From the NCBI GenBank assembly GCA_039619475.1, contig CM077116.1, forward strand, positions 29,016,183 through 29,080,182: a DNA stretch of 64,000 nucleotides. Reading direction: 5' to 3'. Source of the stretch: Icerya purchasi (Eukaryota > Arthropoda > Insecta > Hemiptera > Monophlebidae). Below, piece after piece: positions 47,861-61,701 of the stretch; within the stretch, counting starts at the first letter, position 1, and each line of letters begins with the position of its first letter. A model generated the notes under the pieces. The model was not told the origin of the DNA. It saw nothing but the letters and a program-made list of their open reading frames with translations, and searched no databases. A program made the translations under genes and the position numbers.

Positions 47861-50800
47861 AAAACTGCCGTCTTTCCTCTTGTTGTCGTTTATCGCTGCT
47901 CTCCTCATTTATTGTTATTATTTATCCCAATTTTTCTTTTGCTTGTTCGTTATTGTTGCCTTGTTTTCCTTGTTCTACTTTCTATTTCTGCTATTTTCGT
48001 TATGTGTAAATATCAGTTCTGTTGTAATTTTTTTCTTCTGAAAGAGAATCACCTTTTCGTAGTTTATCGTTTGGTAATTTAAACTCGGTTAGATTTCCTT
48101 ATTATTACAATAATAGTAATTTATGCACGACCCCTCAAATGAAAGACCGAATCTTACGTGTTACATGAAAGCTGCAGAGTTAATTCGATGCACGCTTGTG
48201 CACTTTGTCGACTGTTCGATTTATGGAGTATTCGTCAATTAAACACCGTATAAATGTATGAATTTTACCGGTCTATCGAATATGAAAACTAAACGGACGT
48301 GAAAATTTCACGCGACAACAGCTTTTAAAACGTTTAGTATGTCCCCGGTGATGTTTCTTACGTACGAGTAAGACAGAATTCTAAGGTTAGTTTAATTAAT
48401 CGTATGCTAAGCCGGAGGAAAAAGTGGTACGAACGCGGGAATTTAAATTTATTTACAAAATGTCTTACGTAAATGTCCGTAACGGTTTATGTCTTTTTTT
48501 TTTTTTTCCGGATGTTTATGAATTTGCTGATATTATCTCATTTTTCCCAGGTTTTTTCCTTAAAAAAAAAAAAAGGTAAATAACATAAACCGAACATAAT
48601 GGGTGTAAAAGAAGGAATAGGAAGATATAAAAAGGTGGGAAAACAAAGATACATGTATATTCGAGAGAGTGTTTGTATCAAGAATATGCAGTAGAAATGT
48701 AAGGGAATACCGAACTTTCTATACACATTCGCTCAGTGTTTACGCCATTTGTCTTCACAATTTAATGACCAGCGGCGACACTCCTACAAACAGAGGCAAG
48801 TTCAGCGGCGTAATTAGACTTTTTTAGGAAGTGGAAATTTGACAGCCGCTGCAGTCTCGGCAACCGGTTTTCGCTTCTCGCTTTTATAAATTTCATAATT
48901 GTCTATAGTGCACGACTATACGGAGCCTCTTATCTTCGCACGTATGCCAAAATTAACTTTACTTAATAATCTTTTTCCGGTACTTTTCCAAAAAAAAAAA
49001 GTCTCCGAACTTGACACCAGATCACGCGCATAAAGTAGCACACAATTACCCGAGACTTCTATTTAATTAGTACCGAACGTGCGTCGGTAAAAAATTACTT
49101 TTCTCATCAACTTCAATTCAAACAACTATATATGTAGATATTTTGAGCGCTGAGAACCATTGTAACAATTTGTAAAAAGCAGTTCAATTCGAAATAGATC
49201 TGATTCTCAAGAAAAATGTCTTTTGACATCATCGCGCAATGTGAATGCCCCCAATTTTCGGTCCATACTGATTTTGAAGAGTACTCAAAACATTCGTATC
49301 CGGCACTATCCTGCTTGACCTAAAACCGTGTCGGAATTTACACGATCACATTCGTCGATGTCGCTTAATGCGCGTGATCAAGCAGCAATATCATCGCCAA
49401 AACGTCTCATATTTCTGCCTTGAAGCAGCATTGAATTTTTCTTAGCGAACACTTCGAGCAAGTGTATCGTACTATGAATGCTTGAAAAATACAAAGTGCC
49501 GAAGATCCAAACAAAATTTAAAAACCCATCAATTTTTAAAACATGTTTACCAATGCGCAAAACAGATTTCGTTTCAACCTCGGATCAGTATTATTTCGTC
49601 TTATAGCTCGTCTGTGATCCCGAAAAGAAAAGGCAAAGCTCACGATATAGGACATAGTGTACAATCATGATCTTGTAAAAATCGTAATTTCGAAAGTCAG
49701 ATTTGGTAATCGCAGAATTATTTATCGGAAATTTATGTCAAAGGGTCTCATATAGGTCTTGACCTTCGCGAGTTTTAGACCGGCTTGTCGTCGTTAGAGG
49801 GCGCGTTAGATACAGAAAATTCGGAAGGGTCGCGATCTCTCCCTACTCTACGATAACCCCTTCTCGTACACCGCTTAACCATACTGTCTGTTTTCAAAAT
49901 TGAAACTTGCACTCAAAGGAAATACCGCACTCCTGAAGGAATCGAAGTGAGTCTGCGGTGCGAAGAAGCTAAAGGAAATTCCAGTATTTCAGTTTCGTAT
50001 TGAAATCGCGTCAAATTAATCGCAAGATTATTTCGAATAAAAGAGAAAAATTACGAATAACTTTAGCGATTTCCTCGATATTTATCGGATGCGCGTAGCT
50101 AAACCCTCTTGCGAACCTTAGCCGTAACATCGTTTTATCAAAATTGTCCAGTTTAACAATTATTCCTTCGATATTAACGAAGAGATTTTTCTCCCTTTTA
50201 CGTAATCTTTTATGTTTGCTATAGAGTTCTCTTTTTTTTTTTTTTCTTTTTTTTTTTCAATACTTATAAACTTCTTCGATTATTATTCATCTACAGGCAC
50301 TTTATAACCTGTTTTTATTGATTGTTTTCAACACTTTTTTCCTTCCCAGTTGCGTATTTGACTGCACTTTTAAGAGTATAGTTTTATTTATAAACTCGAA
50401 CGCAACGGGTAGACGATGGACTCTTAATTTCATACTATCGGCGTATTCAGAATTTAAATCGATTTTTTTTTAAACCGTTTTATTTTTAGGTAATGATGAA
50501 AATTACGTCAATGCGTTATTTTAGCGTCTTGTTACTCTGAAAATTATCCCCAACCGGCAATTAAAAAATTAAGTAAATGGCGATAAGCGTTACGCTACCA
50601 TGTGCATTTCTGGACTGAATTCAGGAATTTAACAAAAAGAAGGTATCGCGCACTATTACACCGCACTGATATTACCGTAATTTACTCGTAATTTACTAGT
50701 AATTTACTCGATCGTTTATCGCTGCGTAACGCTTTTTACAATTTCGCCGATGTTTTCCAGATTTTCTCCGATGCCGATGTCATCTTTGCAAATGCTTAAA

Positions 50801-51344
50801 ATTCATCTCGTTCGTTATGTTAGTTTCAATTTCTTACTGTTTATCTTTAAAAGAAATACCACTATCAATTAGGATGAGCAAAGTGGAGTCCCCTCCTGTT
50901 CCTGATAAATGATGGGGCATTCTTTTGCTACATGTTTTGTGCAAAAACTATGGCATATATCGATTCGAAATTGTGCACACCTATTTTTTTTATTACCTCC
51001 GGATTCCGACAAATTTATCTTTTTCCTGAAATTTCTAATAAAAGTAGATTTATTCTTAATTTTATTTACTAATGAAATATCGATACGTTCTCCCATACTA
51101 ATGCGGTACTAATGAATATTATTAAAGTTCGCAAAATTTTTATACTTCGGTTAGTAATTCTCTCCTAGCATTTAAAAAATAAATCAAAATGGAAAACCGT
51201 TGAAAAATAAGATTTGTTCCGTTTAATAATCAAATCTGTACAACGTAAAATTTAAAGAAAACACGCTCTTTTTGTTTTTTACAATTTCTTCTTGGTAAAA
51301 AAAAATGTTATTCCTAGCTAATTTCCGAATTATTTTTAGTATAA

Positions 51345-51425
51345 TTTTTAATGTAATTTTTAATGTTTAATGTAACTTTTAATGTTTAATGTAACTTTTA
51401 ATGTAACTTTTAACGTAACTTCCAA
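51345..51425. repeat. short imperfect tandem repeat
   Basis: Variants of TTTTAATGTAAC and TTTAATGT recur about seven times in direct order. Confidence 0.8.
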
Positions 51426-52136
51426 TATTTTCGTTATAAATTTCACGCTAAAAATGAATCTCGATTTTATTCGAAAACTACAATTGCCCGGTTTTTAATG
51501 ATATTTTCTACAGCCAAAATAATACCTTTATCGATCTTGCACTCTTCGGGGAAAATTCCGATGGCGCACCTGATTACTTAAAAAAACACTAATCAACGAT
51601 ACGATAAAAATGGCTTAATTAATTTAAAATTTCTATTGCACTATCACCGGCGATTAAACCGAAGTAATTTATAAAGTATTTTATTCGTAGACGACTAAAA
51701 AAATGGCTGCGTCGGTGATAGATAAACGTTTACATTACCGTATTTATTGAATATAATTTTTCAAAAACAAACACAGAAGTGATACGAATAAATGTATCGC
51801 TTTTTATATTATTATACGGTTAAAGTTAATACATATGCGATTTCTCATAGGTGATAAGTATTACCAAATTAATAAAATAATGGCATACAATTAATGAAGA
51901 AATATTTATTTGACATAGATACGTGCATTTACCAATACTGCACGCTAGTTTAGCAAACCAAAATGATTTTGCTTTTTATTTTCATTACTATATATTATTA
52001 TCCTTACAATAGGGTTTTTGATTCGATCAGCTGGTCTATATAATCTCGTTATCGAGTGCCATCACATATTATAACCTATCTTACATACTGCTAATGGATA
52101 TACTTGAATTAAGTAATAATAAATACACTGTTTTTA

Positions 52137-52138
<2 letters not shown>

Positions 52139-52167
<29 letters not shown>
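52139..52167. repeat. (TA)n microsatellite
   Basis: TA repeat just upstream of the hairpin at 52196-52251. Confidence 0.9.
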
Positions 52168-52170
<3 letters not shown>

Positions 52171-52195
52171 TTAATTAAACACATGTATCAGCGTC

Positions 52196-52251
52196 ATAGC
52201 ACCATAATCATGAAATACAATATACAATTGGGTATTTCATGATTATAGTGC
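52196..52251. repeat. 21-bp hairpin
   Basis: AGCACCATAATCATGAAATAC and GTATTTCATGATTATAGTGCT pair with two mismatches around a 13-base loop. Possibly a tiny foldback element; no target duplication is clear. Confidence 0.75.
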
Positions 52252-55200
52252 TATACATAATTATATATATATAGATAGATATGTATAGATATATATCTCC
52301 TAAAAACTGGTTTTTTATTATTACTTGATGAAAAATAAGGAAATAAATTTGTCAAATATCATCAACATTACGAAGAGAGATATATTTGAATTTTACGATT
52401 CCGCTCTGTCATTTTCAAAATACGGTTTTATGTTACTTTTCCATACCTGAATATGACTGATAAGTCTTATTTCAATAGTAAATGTTTGTTGTTTTTTTTT
52501 TTTTAGAAGTCCCATGAAGCTACCAGTGAAAATCAAAAAATGATTATGGAAAGAAGGGCTTAGATTCTGCAGAAAATCCGATCTAACTACAACATGATGT
52601 AAGTTCAGGAAAAATAGGAAATAAAAGCGGTAAACCGGACGAAGAAAGGAGGAAAAATCGAAGAAAAAGTATGGGAGTTTATCGTGAGTGCTGATAAGCG
52701 GGTAAAACTGAACTGGATGCGTTATAATTTCTTAAGCGGATGTTAGTGGGATGGATCAGACTTTTTTTTATATTCGCAAGGCGTCGAGATGTTTTTATCC
52801 GTTCGTTTTTGTTTTTTTTTTGCTATTCTAGTCTCGTCAACTTTAGATATGAACTCCTTTTTTTCTTTTTTTTTTCTTTTTCTTCGGATATCTCTACATT
52901 CAGACTTCGAGTTCGAATAAAATTCCTCCTCCGTCCAAAACTGTTACAATGTGTATTATAATAAGACGTACCGAATAGAAAAAATAAATGAAAATTGCAC
53001 ACCGGGTTTGCGCAGAATATCACTTTGGATGCAAGACATCATCAAGTGCGAGGAAAGTATGACAGTGTGAAATTTAATTTGATAAAGGCGTGGTTTGGAA
53101 AACTAGTTCAAAGTCAAGGATTTAATTTTCAATTTACGCCTAACCGGAATTTTAATTACGTTACTATTTTTCTAATTTTCCTAATTTTCCATCTAAATGG
53201 TATTAGAGTGTTTTCCTATTCTCACCTGTTTGTTCTATTGTTTCCAAATTTGTTTATCGAAACGGTTTATTGTGAGAATATTTCTCTCCGATGATGATGA
53301 AAATTTCAAGTAAATAAAAAGGGCAAATTTTTCGGATCAGCAAAAAAGTTCGAATATAATGAATGCGACAAAAACCTGTTTACTACTAAAAAAGTAGTAT
53401 TTAAATTCTCGCGCGGGAAAATATTATATATTCGTTAAATTTTGCGAGTAAACAATATGTACATAATTAAAGAGTGCACGCAGGTCGTTTATGAAACATT
53501 TTATCATTTCAAGTAATTAACGTGGAAGTAAACGGTGATTTTTCTGAAATGAAACTAGTCATAATAATACATTTTTTGTAACGTTCTCGTAAATAGAAAA
53601 TTACCTCTAATATCTATATAAGCTTTTTAACACGTTAATTATTTCATATATCGAATGCCAAAAAGTCTGGCTTTAAAGTATTCGGTAATAACACGTATGT
53701 TTACCTTTTTCATTGAAAAACTGAAGAGTTTATTGAAACATCATTAATTTAAGTACGTAACACCTTACTAACTAGAAGCAAACAACGAAGATAAAATTAC
53801 GTAAACTAATAAATCCGGCCAAAAGGGTAGTGTTTTAGTTAATGAATGAGGTATACTGCATTCGATGTTGAAGTATGAATTAAATTATAGGAATGGTCTC
53901 TACTTTAATGAGGGGACACCACATCTGACTTTTCGAAAATTACCTTTTTTTATACCATAAATCGACTTAAATAATATGTGCTGCCAAAGTGTCGAAACAA
54001 GATTCGCATTCGTTATGAGCACCAAAGTGGCCGGTACTCTGACTTCGGCGTTCGAGCGTAATTCCAAAACATTTTCAGTTATTCGCAATTCTAAATGCTT
54101 ATGGTCATGGGATTTAATATATAGGTCGCGTTCAAAAAAAATAAACTCGTCTTATCTGAAAAGCTGAAATATTGTTGGAAAAGAAAAGTTAACAGAGAGA
54201 TCATGGTAAAGGCACTCATCAATTATTAAGACGTTTCGAATAAATATAAACAGCGTTGACGATATGAAAACGGCTATTAGACCACTTAATAATATCCATT
54301 GCCGAAAATCCAAAGCATGAGAATGGTGCAGCTGAATTAACCATCTGTTGTAAGCGGGAGCAGGCTAAAGCTTTAGGGACGGGGAGTCTGAACACACCGA
54401 CGGCCAGAAGGTAATTCTTCAAATACTCTAAAGATTTGTCAAAGGATGAATTACCATGAAGATGTTTAGGCTGTCACAAGAAAAACGTAAATGAAAGCTT
54501 AATTCAGCAGTTTGACGTTCAGTTTCAGAAAATTTGCATTGCCAACTGAAAATTGCCGAAGCCATATTTAGCTGTTAGCTTATTCAGCGAAGGTAATTCG
54601 GCACTTTTCGTGTTAATTAATGAGTTGAAGATTGAAGTTGAGTAGTGAAGCTTCAATCATACGCAGGAAATGTCAGTGACGCATTCACCGGGGAGCAAAT
54701 AGGGAACATGTCCCCCGCACCAAAGAAGTAAAGAGTCTATGAAAAAATTTCTTATAATAGAGAACCTTAATTTATGCTATAAAAGATCTGTGTAAATGTT
54801 ATATACCTGTGGATTTAATTATAACTAATATTTAATACGGTTTTCTAGTAAAAATATTAATGTTACGTTTTTATTTTATTTCAAACGTAATTGCCGTCGA
54901 TCTTTTTGGTCTTTTTTATTTATTTTTAATTTTCACTTTGTAATTTTAATTAAAAATAGAGTTCAATGAGAAATATATATGTATTTAAACTTGTTCACGA
55001 GCAAACAATTTCAGATTTCTAACAAAAATAAAAAAGAAGTAAAGTCCAATGAAAATACTATCTTTCTTACTATTTCTATTTAAGGTATAATTTTATAATT
55101 CCGTTTTATTTTTCACCCATAAATATAAGACAAAATTTAAATTAAAAATTGTAATAATTACGTACTTTTAAAACATTTCTAAATTTCTATAATGATCGCT

Positions 55201-55571
55201 ATTTGATTTTCTTTATGAAACAAGGGGTATTTCTCAAATCTACTGCTTACCGTAGAAGATTTTACGTAATTATATAATTTCCTGTCACAAGATGTCCTTC
55301 TTACAATCCCCCCACCCCAAACAAGTCCTTCTAGATCTACCCCTGGGAAATATACGAGCAGCCAGGAAAAGTTGCAAATTTCTTATTTCAAAAGATACCT
55401 GAACTCAAAGACGATGTGTTAACAAAAGGGAAGTAAGATCTTTCCGTAGACATCACAAGCATGATTCTATCATTTATTTGTATTACGCGTAGACGCGGTA
55501 TAGTGCCAACATTAGCTTAATGGACTGTTTAAATATATATAAATATATCTAAAAATTTTATATATAAAATG

Positions 55572-55602
<31 letters not shown>

Positions 55603-57884
55603 TATACACGTTAGATAATCGAACAACAAAATAAAATAACCGCTTTCGCAGAATAATTAACAATCGTACAAACTTATGATGCTTCAAAATCGTTAGCGTC
55701 TACAATGTAATAATATATTTGGCCTTTTCATTCTAAAATGTTTATGCTTGAAAGGCAGGGTAAAAATTGTAAATTTACCTATTACAAATAGAGTAATTTT
55801 TTTTAATTTACCGGCTCAGTATTATGTATTGCCTTTAAATTTAAAAAGGAGAAAGTATTTATTGTACATATTATTAAAAGAACAAAAATTAAAGATCAAT
55901 ACGATCTGGGAACTTGAAAGTGTTAGACATTACACGTACGGTAAAAATATTTCAGCCGAAATCGAAGTTTCATTGTAAGTGAAGCCCCTAAACTGCTTCA
56001 AAAGTTCGCTTAAAATATAAATATATGTATTTCAAAATTTTCTAAAAATGTCAACTGAAAAAATCACCACTGGGACGTAAGGCATCATCCGCAACACCCC
56101 CCACCACCTTCACGTGCACCTAGTCTTTTTTCTTCCGTCTTTTATTACTTCAGTCTTGAACGACTAAACGGATATTATCGCGCGTAAAATTAATGCTCCG
56201 AAGGTCTAATTACATTATTAATACCGAGTTACTCTATCCTAAATCTTACATCGCTCCAAATCTAAAAATATACAAATATATGTGTATGCGCAGCCTGAAA
56301 TTCGGGCATATAAATTTTGTCTTTCAACGAGTATTTACAAAAATAATCGCTGGAGATTGCTCAAAAATACGAACTTAAACGATAAAATTAATCTGTGAGA
56401 GACTTCCTAATTGAACTATTGAAGTAATCGGCTGCAGATAATGATAATAAACGGAAAATGAACAAACTCGACAAAGTAAAGTAGAAAACTTTCTCTTCCG
56501 CCCAACGATAGGCCGGAACTGTATAACTTACATGTCAAACCGTTAAAGTACTCTTTCCTCTGATTTTCCCGGAAAATAAAACTGAACACCTCTGACTTAT
56601 AAATTATCTTAGTTATTAGCGTAGCTCGTTTGTGTTGTTCCAGTGATTAATTAATATCGCGACTGAAGATTTTTAACTTGAAACTACGATAAAATCCGGT
56701 AATTCATTCACACTTTGAGGATACCAGCTGAGAGTGTTCCGTACCCCGAAGAAAAGCGTTATGGAGAAGGCGAACTCTTTGAAAGATCCACGCGCAATGG
56801 CTAAAGTACAAGCTGGTAAAATGCTGAAAAATTCTTATTACATAAAAATATATTCGTATCATGCAAAAAATTCTCATACATTGTTTTTATCGGATTCACG
56901 AATGAAGTTTCTATATTAACCCTATTACGATCTATTTAGAAATCTTTAAAAGTCTTTTAAAATAACCGAGGCAAAAATTATGAATTTTTCGGTGTGTGCC
57001 TGAAAAGATTTGAACAATTGTTTTCTTTAGTATATACATATATATATTGGAACGAACGAGAAGGTTTTTTCAAATGAAGGCGCAGTGTGTTGATAAACGA
57101 AAATTTTACCGAAGCGGGATCAAGAGGAGGACTTCCAGCAAAAACTGATTCAGTTCAATTCGATTGAATTTTTATCTACAGACAGAAATGAAATATAAGA
57201 ATAACCCTATACCAAAATTAAAACCGTAAATGCCCAAATTTGCACGGGTTGCGGGGTCAACCAAGATTACGCGGATGATCAAATCTATGTATAGTCTAAC
57301 CAAAAATTTATGTAAAGTACAACACGTTTGACCCATGTTTACATACACACTCCGCGAATGTTTATGTAGTCTGGAAGTTAAGCATAATTTCTTGGAGTTT
57401 ATATAACTACAAACATATACATATTTACCCTTACATTTTACGATTTTACCAAAGACACGCATAGTTTCAAGACCGTTTAATATGCTAACCAAATGTTAGA
57501 CAATCGTAATTTTTATTACTAAAAGCGCACAGGACTGCTCTCGATGGATGAGGAATTGTCGTAAATTTTTTAACTATTACCAGAAGGTGGGTTTCCGCTA
57601 AAAGAGGATTTCCCATTTGGGAAATCTTTCTCTACAATTATACCGAATGTATAAAATAGTTCAATCAATAAATATGAAACTTAGTCATAACTTTCCGCGT
57701 CATCGTGTAAATGTTGTTTCAAGAATTGTCCACTAATGAACATTGGTGAGGATTCGAACTACATATGTTTTAAATTCGAAAAGCCGGCGGCACATTAAAG
57801 TTACTCTTTAAGTATTAGAGTATAAAAGTTGTTGAGGTGTATTTATATATCTTATATATTTAAAGAGCCTTGCTCTTGTCGTTG

Positions 57885-58255
57885 CCGTACGCTACATAGC
57901 GCGTTGGCGCAACCTATTCGTACATTTTTAGCTGTACCGATATAGGTTGTGTACCAGGCAATTGTAATATGCAACGCAGGTGTATACACGCAAGACTACA
58001 TTCGGAACTGATAGTAATCGTTTGATTTATCGCGCTACAAGTGCAGTCCGTTCGGTGTGGGTCTGCTGTGTACTGACCTAGCGCGCATATGATGTTGTAC
58101 GTGGTGGTTTGCCGTTGCCTTCCACGTGACTATTAGCGATTATTTATTTATTTAATTCTTGTAATAAGTTTGTCGTCGCTCGGGATCAAACCCGTGACCG
58201 CCATATCGGAAGTCAAGCGCTCTAGCAACTAGGCTATCGCGACGACCGTATTTAT
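57885..58255 (-). mobile_element. SINE candidate with tRNA-like head
   Basis: The tRNA-like head is 58172-58246 on the minus strand. A perfect 7-bp end stem GTCGTCG/CGACGAC encloses TAGCCTAGTTGCTAGAGCGC (A box) and GGTTTGATCCC (B box). The T-arm pairs poorly, so it is not a working tRNA. Downstream on the minus strand follow AAATAAATAAATAA and GTGGAAGGCAACGGCAAACC, then a non-coding body to about 57885. The body limit is a guess. Confidence 0.5.
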
Positions 58256-58376
58256 ATAGTCGTGTGAAATTAATGCAGAAATATGAAATAGATTTAATAA
58301 AATACGCGCGGAGGAGTTGAACTCCTCACTGTTTCTGTGTCGGGTAAAACTTTAAAGCTACATTTAAGCGATATGT

Positions 58377-58395
58377 ATATATATATATATATATG
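58377..58395. repeat. (TA)n microsatellite
   Basis: A short TA repeat downstream of the SINE candidate. Confidence 0.8.
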
Positions 58396-58680
58396 TATAT
58401 ATTATCCGGTTGGCATTAACAGCCAAAGCTTTAGAATCTGGCACACGGATGGGATTTACAATGAGATACGATCACATCTAGCTTTTTTTTCTTTTTTAAT
58501 ATTCATAAACATAGAGATAGCCAAAGTGTACACTTCAGCAAATAAATGTGTATTCCGTCGTAGATTGTTTTGTAATACATTTAATACTGTCTCTGATGTG
58601 GATATACTGCTTTAACTATTTGAATTATAGATGTTTATATCTTTATTTTCTAATTTGTCACTTTATTAAATATACATATA

Positions 58681-58745
58681 TAAAAACACGTGTTACAGAA
58701 AACTATAGTTATAAAAAATATAGTTTTCTGTAATACGTGTTTTTA
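58681..58745. repeat. 27-bp near-perfect hairpin
   Basis: Arms 58681-58707 and 58719-58745 (TAAAAACACGTGTTACAGAA on the left) pair with one mismatch around an 11-base loop. It resembles a minimal foldback MITE. Confidence 0.85.
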
Positions 58746-58924
58746 TATTTAATAGTGTATATGCTGGTTTTCATTCTGCGAATAAAATGTTTATACTTCA
58801 AAATAATCGTGATACGGTAGTTTAGACATCGCGAAATTGTGATATAAAACCGATGATACATCTTATTACAATAAGTATTCTATATCAATATAAATAAATT
58901 TTTGTTCTTCATCGATAATACTTT

Positions 58925-59010
58925 TTATAAGGTTTTTTTTTTTTTTTTTTTTTTTTTTACCCCCCCTTGGGTTTGCTAGCAAAGAGCATTAGCCCAGCAA
59001 AAAGGAATAG
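58925..59010 (-). mobile_element. I-like family 3' UTR end
   Basis: The minus strand carries CTGGGC, a loop, then CCCAAG, followed by G7, T and a long poly(A). The same CCCAAGGGG(G)-T-AAAA join is seen in the copy at 63660-64000, so both belong to one subfamily. No coding part is recognised upstream. Confidence 0.65.
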
Positions 59011-59014
59011 ACAC

Positions 59015-60080
59015 ATGGAATAGAATAGAAATTTTTAAAATATTAACGGGATGAAATTATTATTTAACTAAATTTTAAAATTTTAGAAGCTATTAGATAT
59101 GGGGGCTGAAACAAATAATTACCTAAATGAGAAATAATCCAAACGGGTGGTAATTATAATAGACAATAACGGAAGAAAAAACTTAAAAAAAGAAAAAAAC
59201 AGTGCAATCGTGCCCTAACGCGAATAGCGTGTAATAACCATTCTAGCATAACCAGTAGTCAGCCAACCGAAGCGTACCCTAAATAATTTATCGTTGGCTC
59301 TTTAACTATCGGTAATTGTTAGTTATTACTGAAGATCGGATTACAAACAGCGAACAAGAGTTTTCGTTTTATTTTATGAGTTTAAATATGCGTGAAGATG
59401 GGATTTTAAAACGTGCACGGGGAAATGAGCGAAATGTTCAAATAAGTAATCTATTACTATTTCATTAAATGACAAAAATACCGACATGCAATCGGGAAAA
59501 AGTAATTATTCATTCGCGTCATTATCATCATAGGAGCATAGAATTTTCCGTAATCAAGCCATTTGCTATGTTGATTTACCAATAACGTGAAACTGCTGTT
59601 TGAAAAAATGTAGTGTCGGGTAAGGACTAGACGCATTATTAAAATTATTCATTTCAGACATAATATAACCCAGGTTGATTATCTTTCAAAATTAAATTCT
59701 TCTTTTACTCCCTAGCTGAAATTACACCTGAAAAATGAGTATTCTATTGCGAACTTTTTTCACAACTTCAGTTCCGTCATTCTTTCAAATAGTTTAACAA
59801 CACACTTCGGCATATGTGAAAAATGTGTACTACTGATCGCAGCAATCGCTTTTTTAATTGAACTTTCCTCAAATGCTGCGAAAATCTGAACTGCTTTCAT
59901 AATTTTTTTTTTTTTAAATCTTTCAGGTGATATTGTAAAATGAAATTTCTTGCGGCCAAGTTTGCCCGGCGAGTTATAGTTAGCTCCGATGGTGTAAGAG
60001 TAAAGTCGAATGTTTTGCTCTTTTCACGCTTCTCTATGTCTTTTGCAATTTTCCATGTTAAAAATATGTCTTTGTACTAG
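59015..60080. other. interval without recognised genes
   Basis: A 49-codon minus-strand open stretch at 59924-60073 has a balanced composition but no known motif. Nothing else is supported. Confidence 0.45.
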
Positions 60081-60084
60081 GGAG

Positions 60085-60365
60085 AATAGTTAATGCGGTA
60101 TTTCCCGTGTCTTTTCGCATAATTTTTTGTCAGTATTTTCTCCCTAAGATTTAGCACTTCGCTCTAGATTGATATTCATCAATCCGACTGGAGCACATTT
60201 TTACGAGCGAGTCACTGACGACAGTCTGCTCGTTAAATATACAGAGTTATATATGCTAGGGAACACTTTGGGAAAGTGAATTTCCCCCGTTTTTGTGAGC
60301 TCTACTCTAGCTTTCCTCATTGATGCTAAGCCAGCCAAAAAGAAAATGACCACCGACGCGTAGAG
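60085..60365. repeat. dispersed repeat, copy 2 (SINE-like)
   Basis: A diverged, same-orientation copy of 46850-47180, aligned through CGCTCTAGATTGAT, TCAATCCGACTGG, ACGAGCGAG, GTCTGCT and GCTAAGCC. Confidence 0.65.
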
Positions 60366-60369
60366 TTCG

Positions 60370-61700
60370 CTGGTTGTTGTTTCGTTTGTCACGATATGTC
60401 GACAATTGATTTACTAACTAGAGAACTGAGTTCTAGCTACAACAACTCCGGTGCCCCTCAGGACGTTAAAAAGATATGAACGAAAAATTTACCAACCTAT
60501 TTCATTTAGAAATTTGAAAGTTAAAGGGAATGAATGCTCACAATTTTCCTTAAAATTCGCGTTATACGAAAGAATTCGATAAAAGGGAAATTGATTAAAC
60601 ATTTACACCGAAGGACGTAAAAAAAAGTTGAAAATAAGCAAATACGGCATATTATAATCCGCCCTCTAGTTATTTTACTTTGTAAAATTATATTAGTTAA
60701 AATTTTATATCTTTAAAAAAAAAAAGCAAAAAAAAAAAAAAACTCGCTTCTATCTTTAATTATTTTTTATAAAAAGAAAAGCCATAACTAAATTATATCC
60801 TCCGCCATGATCGTGCTAGCGTCATTATTCCTCACAACTTTACCATCTTTTTTAACACGAAACTTCTTACTGAATTCGTCATTAATATTCAATTACGTCA
60901 ATCATTCGAATAATTCACCTTTTTTTTCTTTTTTTTTCATTAACGATAATAATAACACATCTTAGACATACTCTAAGAGAGGAACAGTATGGTGAAATGT
61001 GTTTCTCGTAAATCTGTAATTAGTAAATTTTTGCACACATGCTGGAAAAGAAACCTTTTTTTGGTTTTTTAATGAAGTCTAAAACAAGCTGGCAACGAAT
61101 TATTGCGACGTATAAATCGTATTTTAAGACCAATGACGCCATTTGCCAAAGTAAATCCATGACGGTGTCTGTGACGTAAAAATTTGGTTTACAAAATAAA
61201 TTCTACTATAAGAGTGTTGCATTTAACACCGGTCGGTAAAAAAATTATTGTTTACACTATATCCGTTATATTTCGAAAAGTTGAGCATTCTACGAAAATG
61301 CGATCTGTGTGATATTTTTACGTGTTTTACAGTTATCATTGATTACTACTTTTAATTTTTTTGGTTAAAAAAGAAACTGGTATTAAGTTTAGCAATCGAT
61401 TTTTTTTGCATTAGACGCTAATTGATAATTTCCGCGTCCTATTTACCGTCATTATTATCTCCTGTCACTTACTTATGCATTTTAATCAAATATTAATATT
61501 TTTCTTTTAATTCTTAGTTATTTAATCCCCCCCCCCACCCCCCCAAATGGGTGGAAGACCTACTATACTATTTGTAACACGGGGTACAAACTTTCGTCAA
61601 GTGATAATAATATTTTTCAAATTGTATTCTTACTTTTCTTTGTTTTTATTAAATTTCAGGTAACAAATAATAGTAGTTCCATAGTCAACTCTATTGATCA
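60370..61700. other. interval without recognised genes
   Basis: AT-rich, no coding support. A C-rich run lies at 61528-61547. Confidence 0.5.
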
Positions 61701-61701
61701 T

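Larger units (their letters stand above)
47870..57880. other. long interval with no recognised gene
   Basis: About 10 kb in which no coding region is convincing. It holds scattered homopolymers, a short ACTTTTAATGTA-type tandem (51345-51425), a TA repeat (52139-52167), a hairpin (52196-52251) and an exon-like stretch (56707-56820). It is the largest part of the window without transposon coding DNA, and may be intron or intergenic DNA of a host gene. Confidence 0.55.

Noticed and set aside
52995..53294. 99-codon plus frame
   Set aside because: No motif, AT-driven composition rich in Phe/Ile/Leu, no supporting neighbours.
53900..54167. Opposite-strand 62-63 codon frames
   Set aside because: They overlap on both strands with no family resemblance; likely chance.
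58172..58246. Functional tRNA gene
   Set aside because: A and B boxes and the end stem are recognisable, but the T-arm does not pair properly and the unit is followed by a SINE-like body.
59924..60073. 49-codon minus-strand open stretch as a host exon
   Set aside because: No recognisable motif or convincing splice sites; too short to claim.
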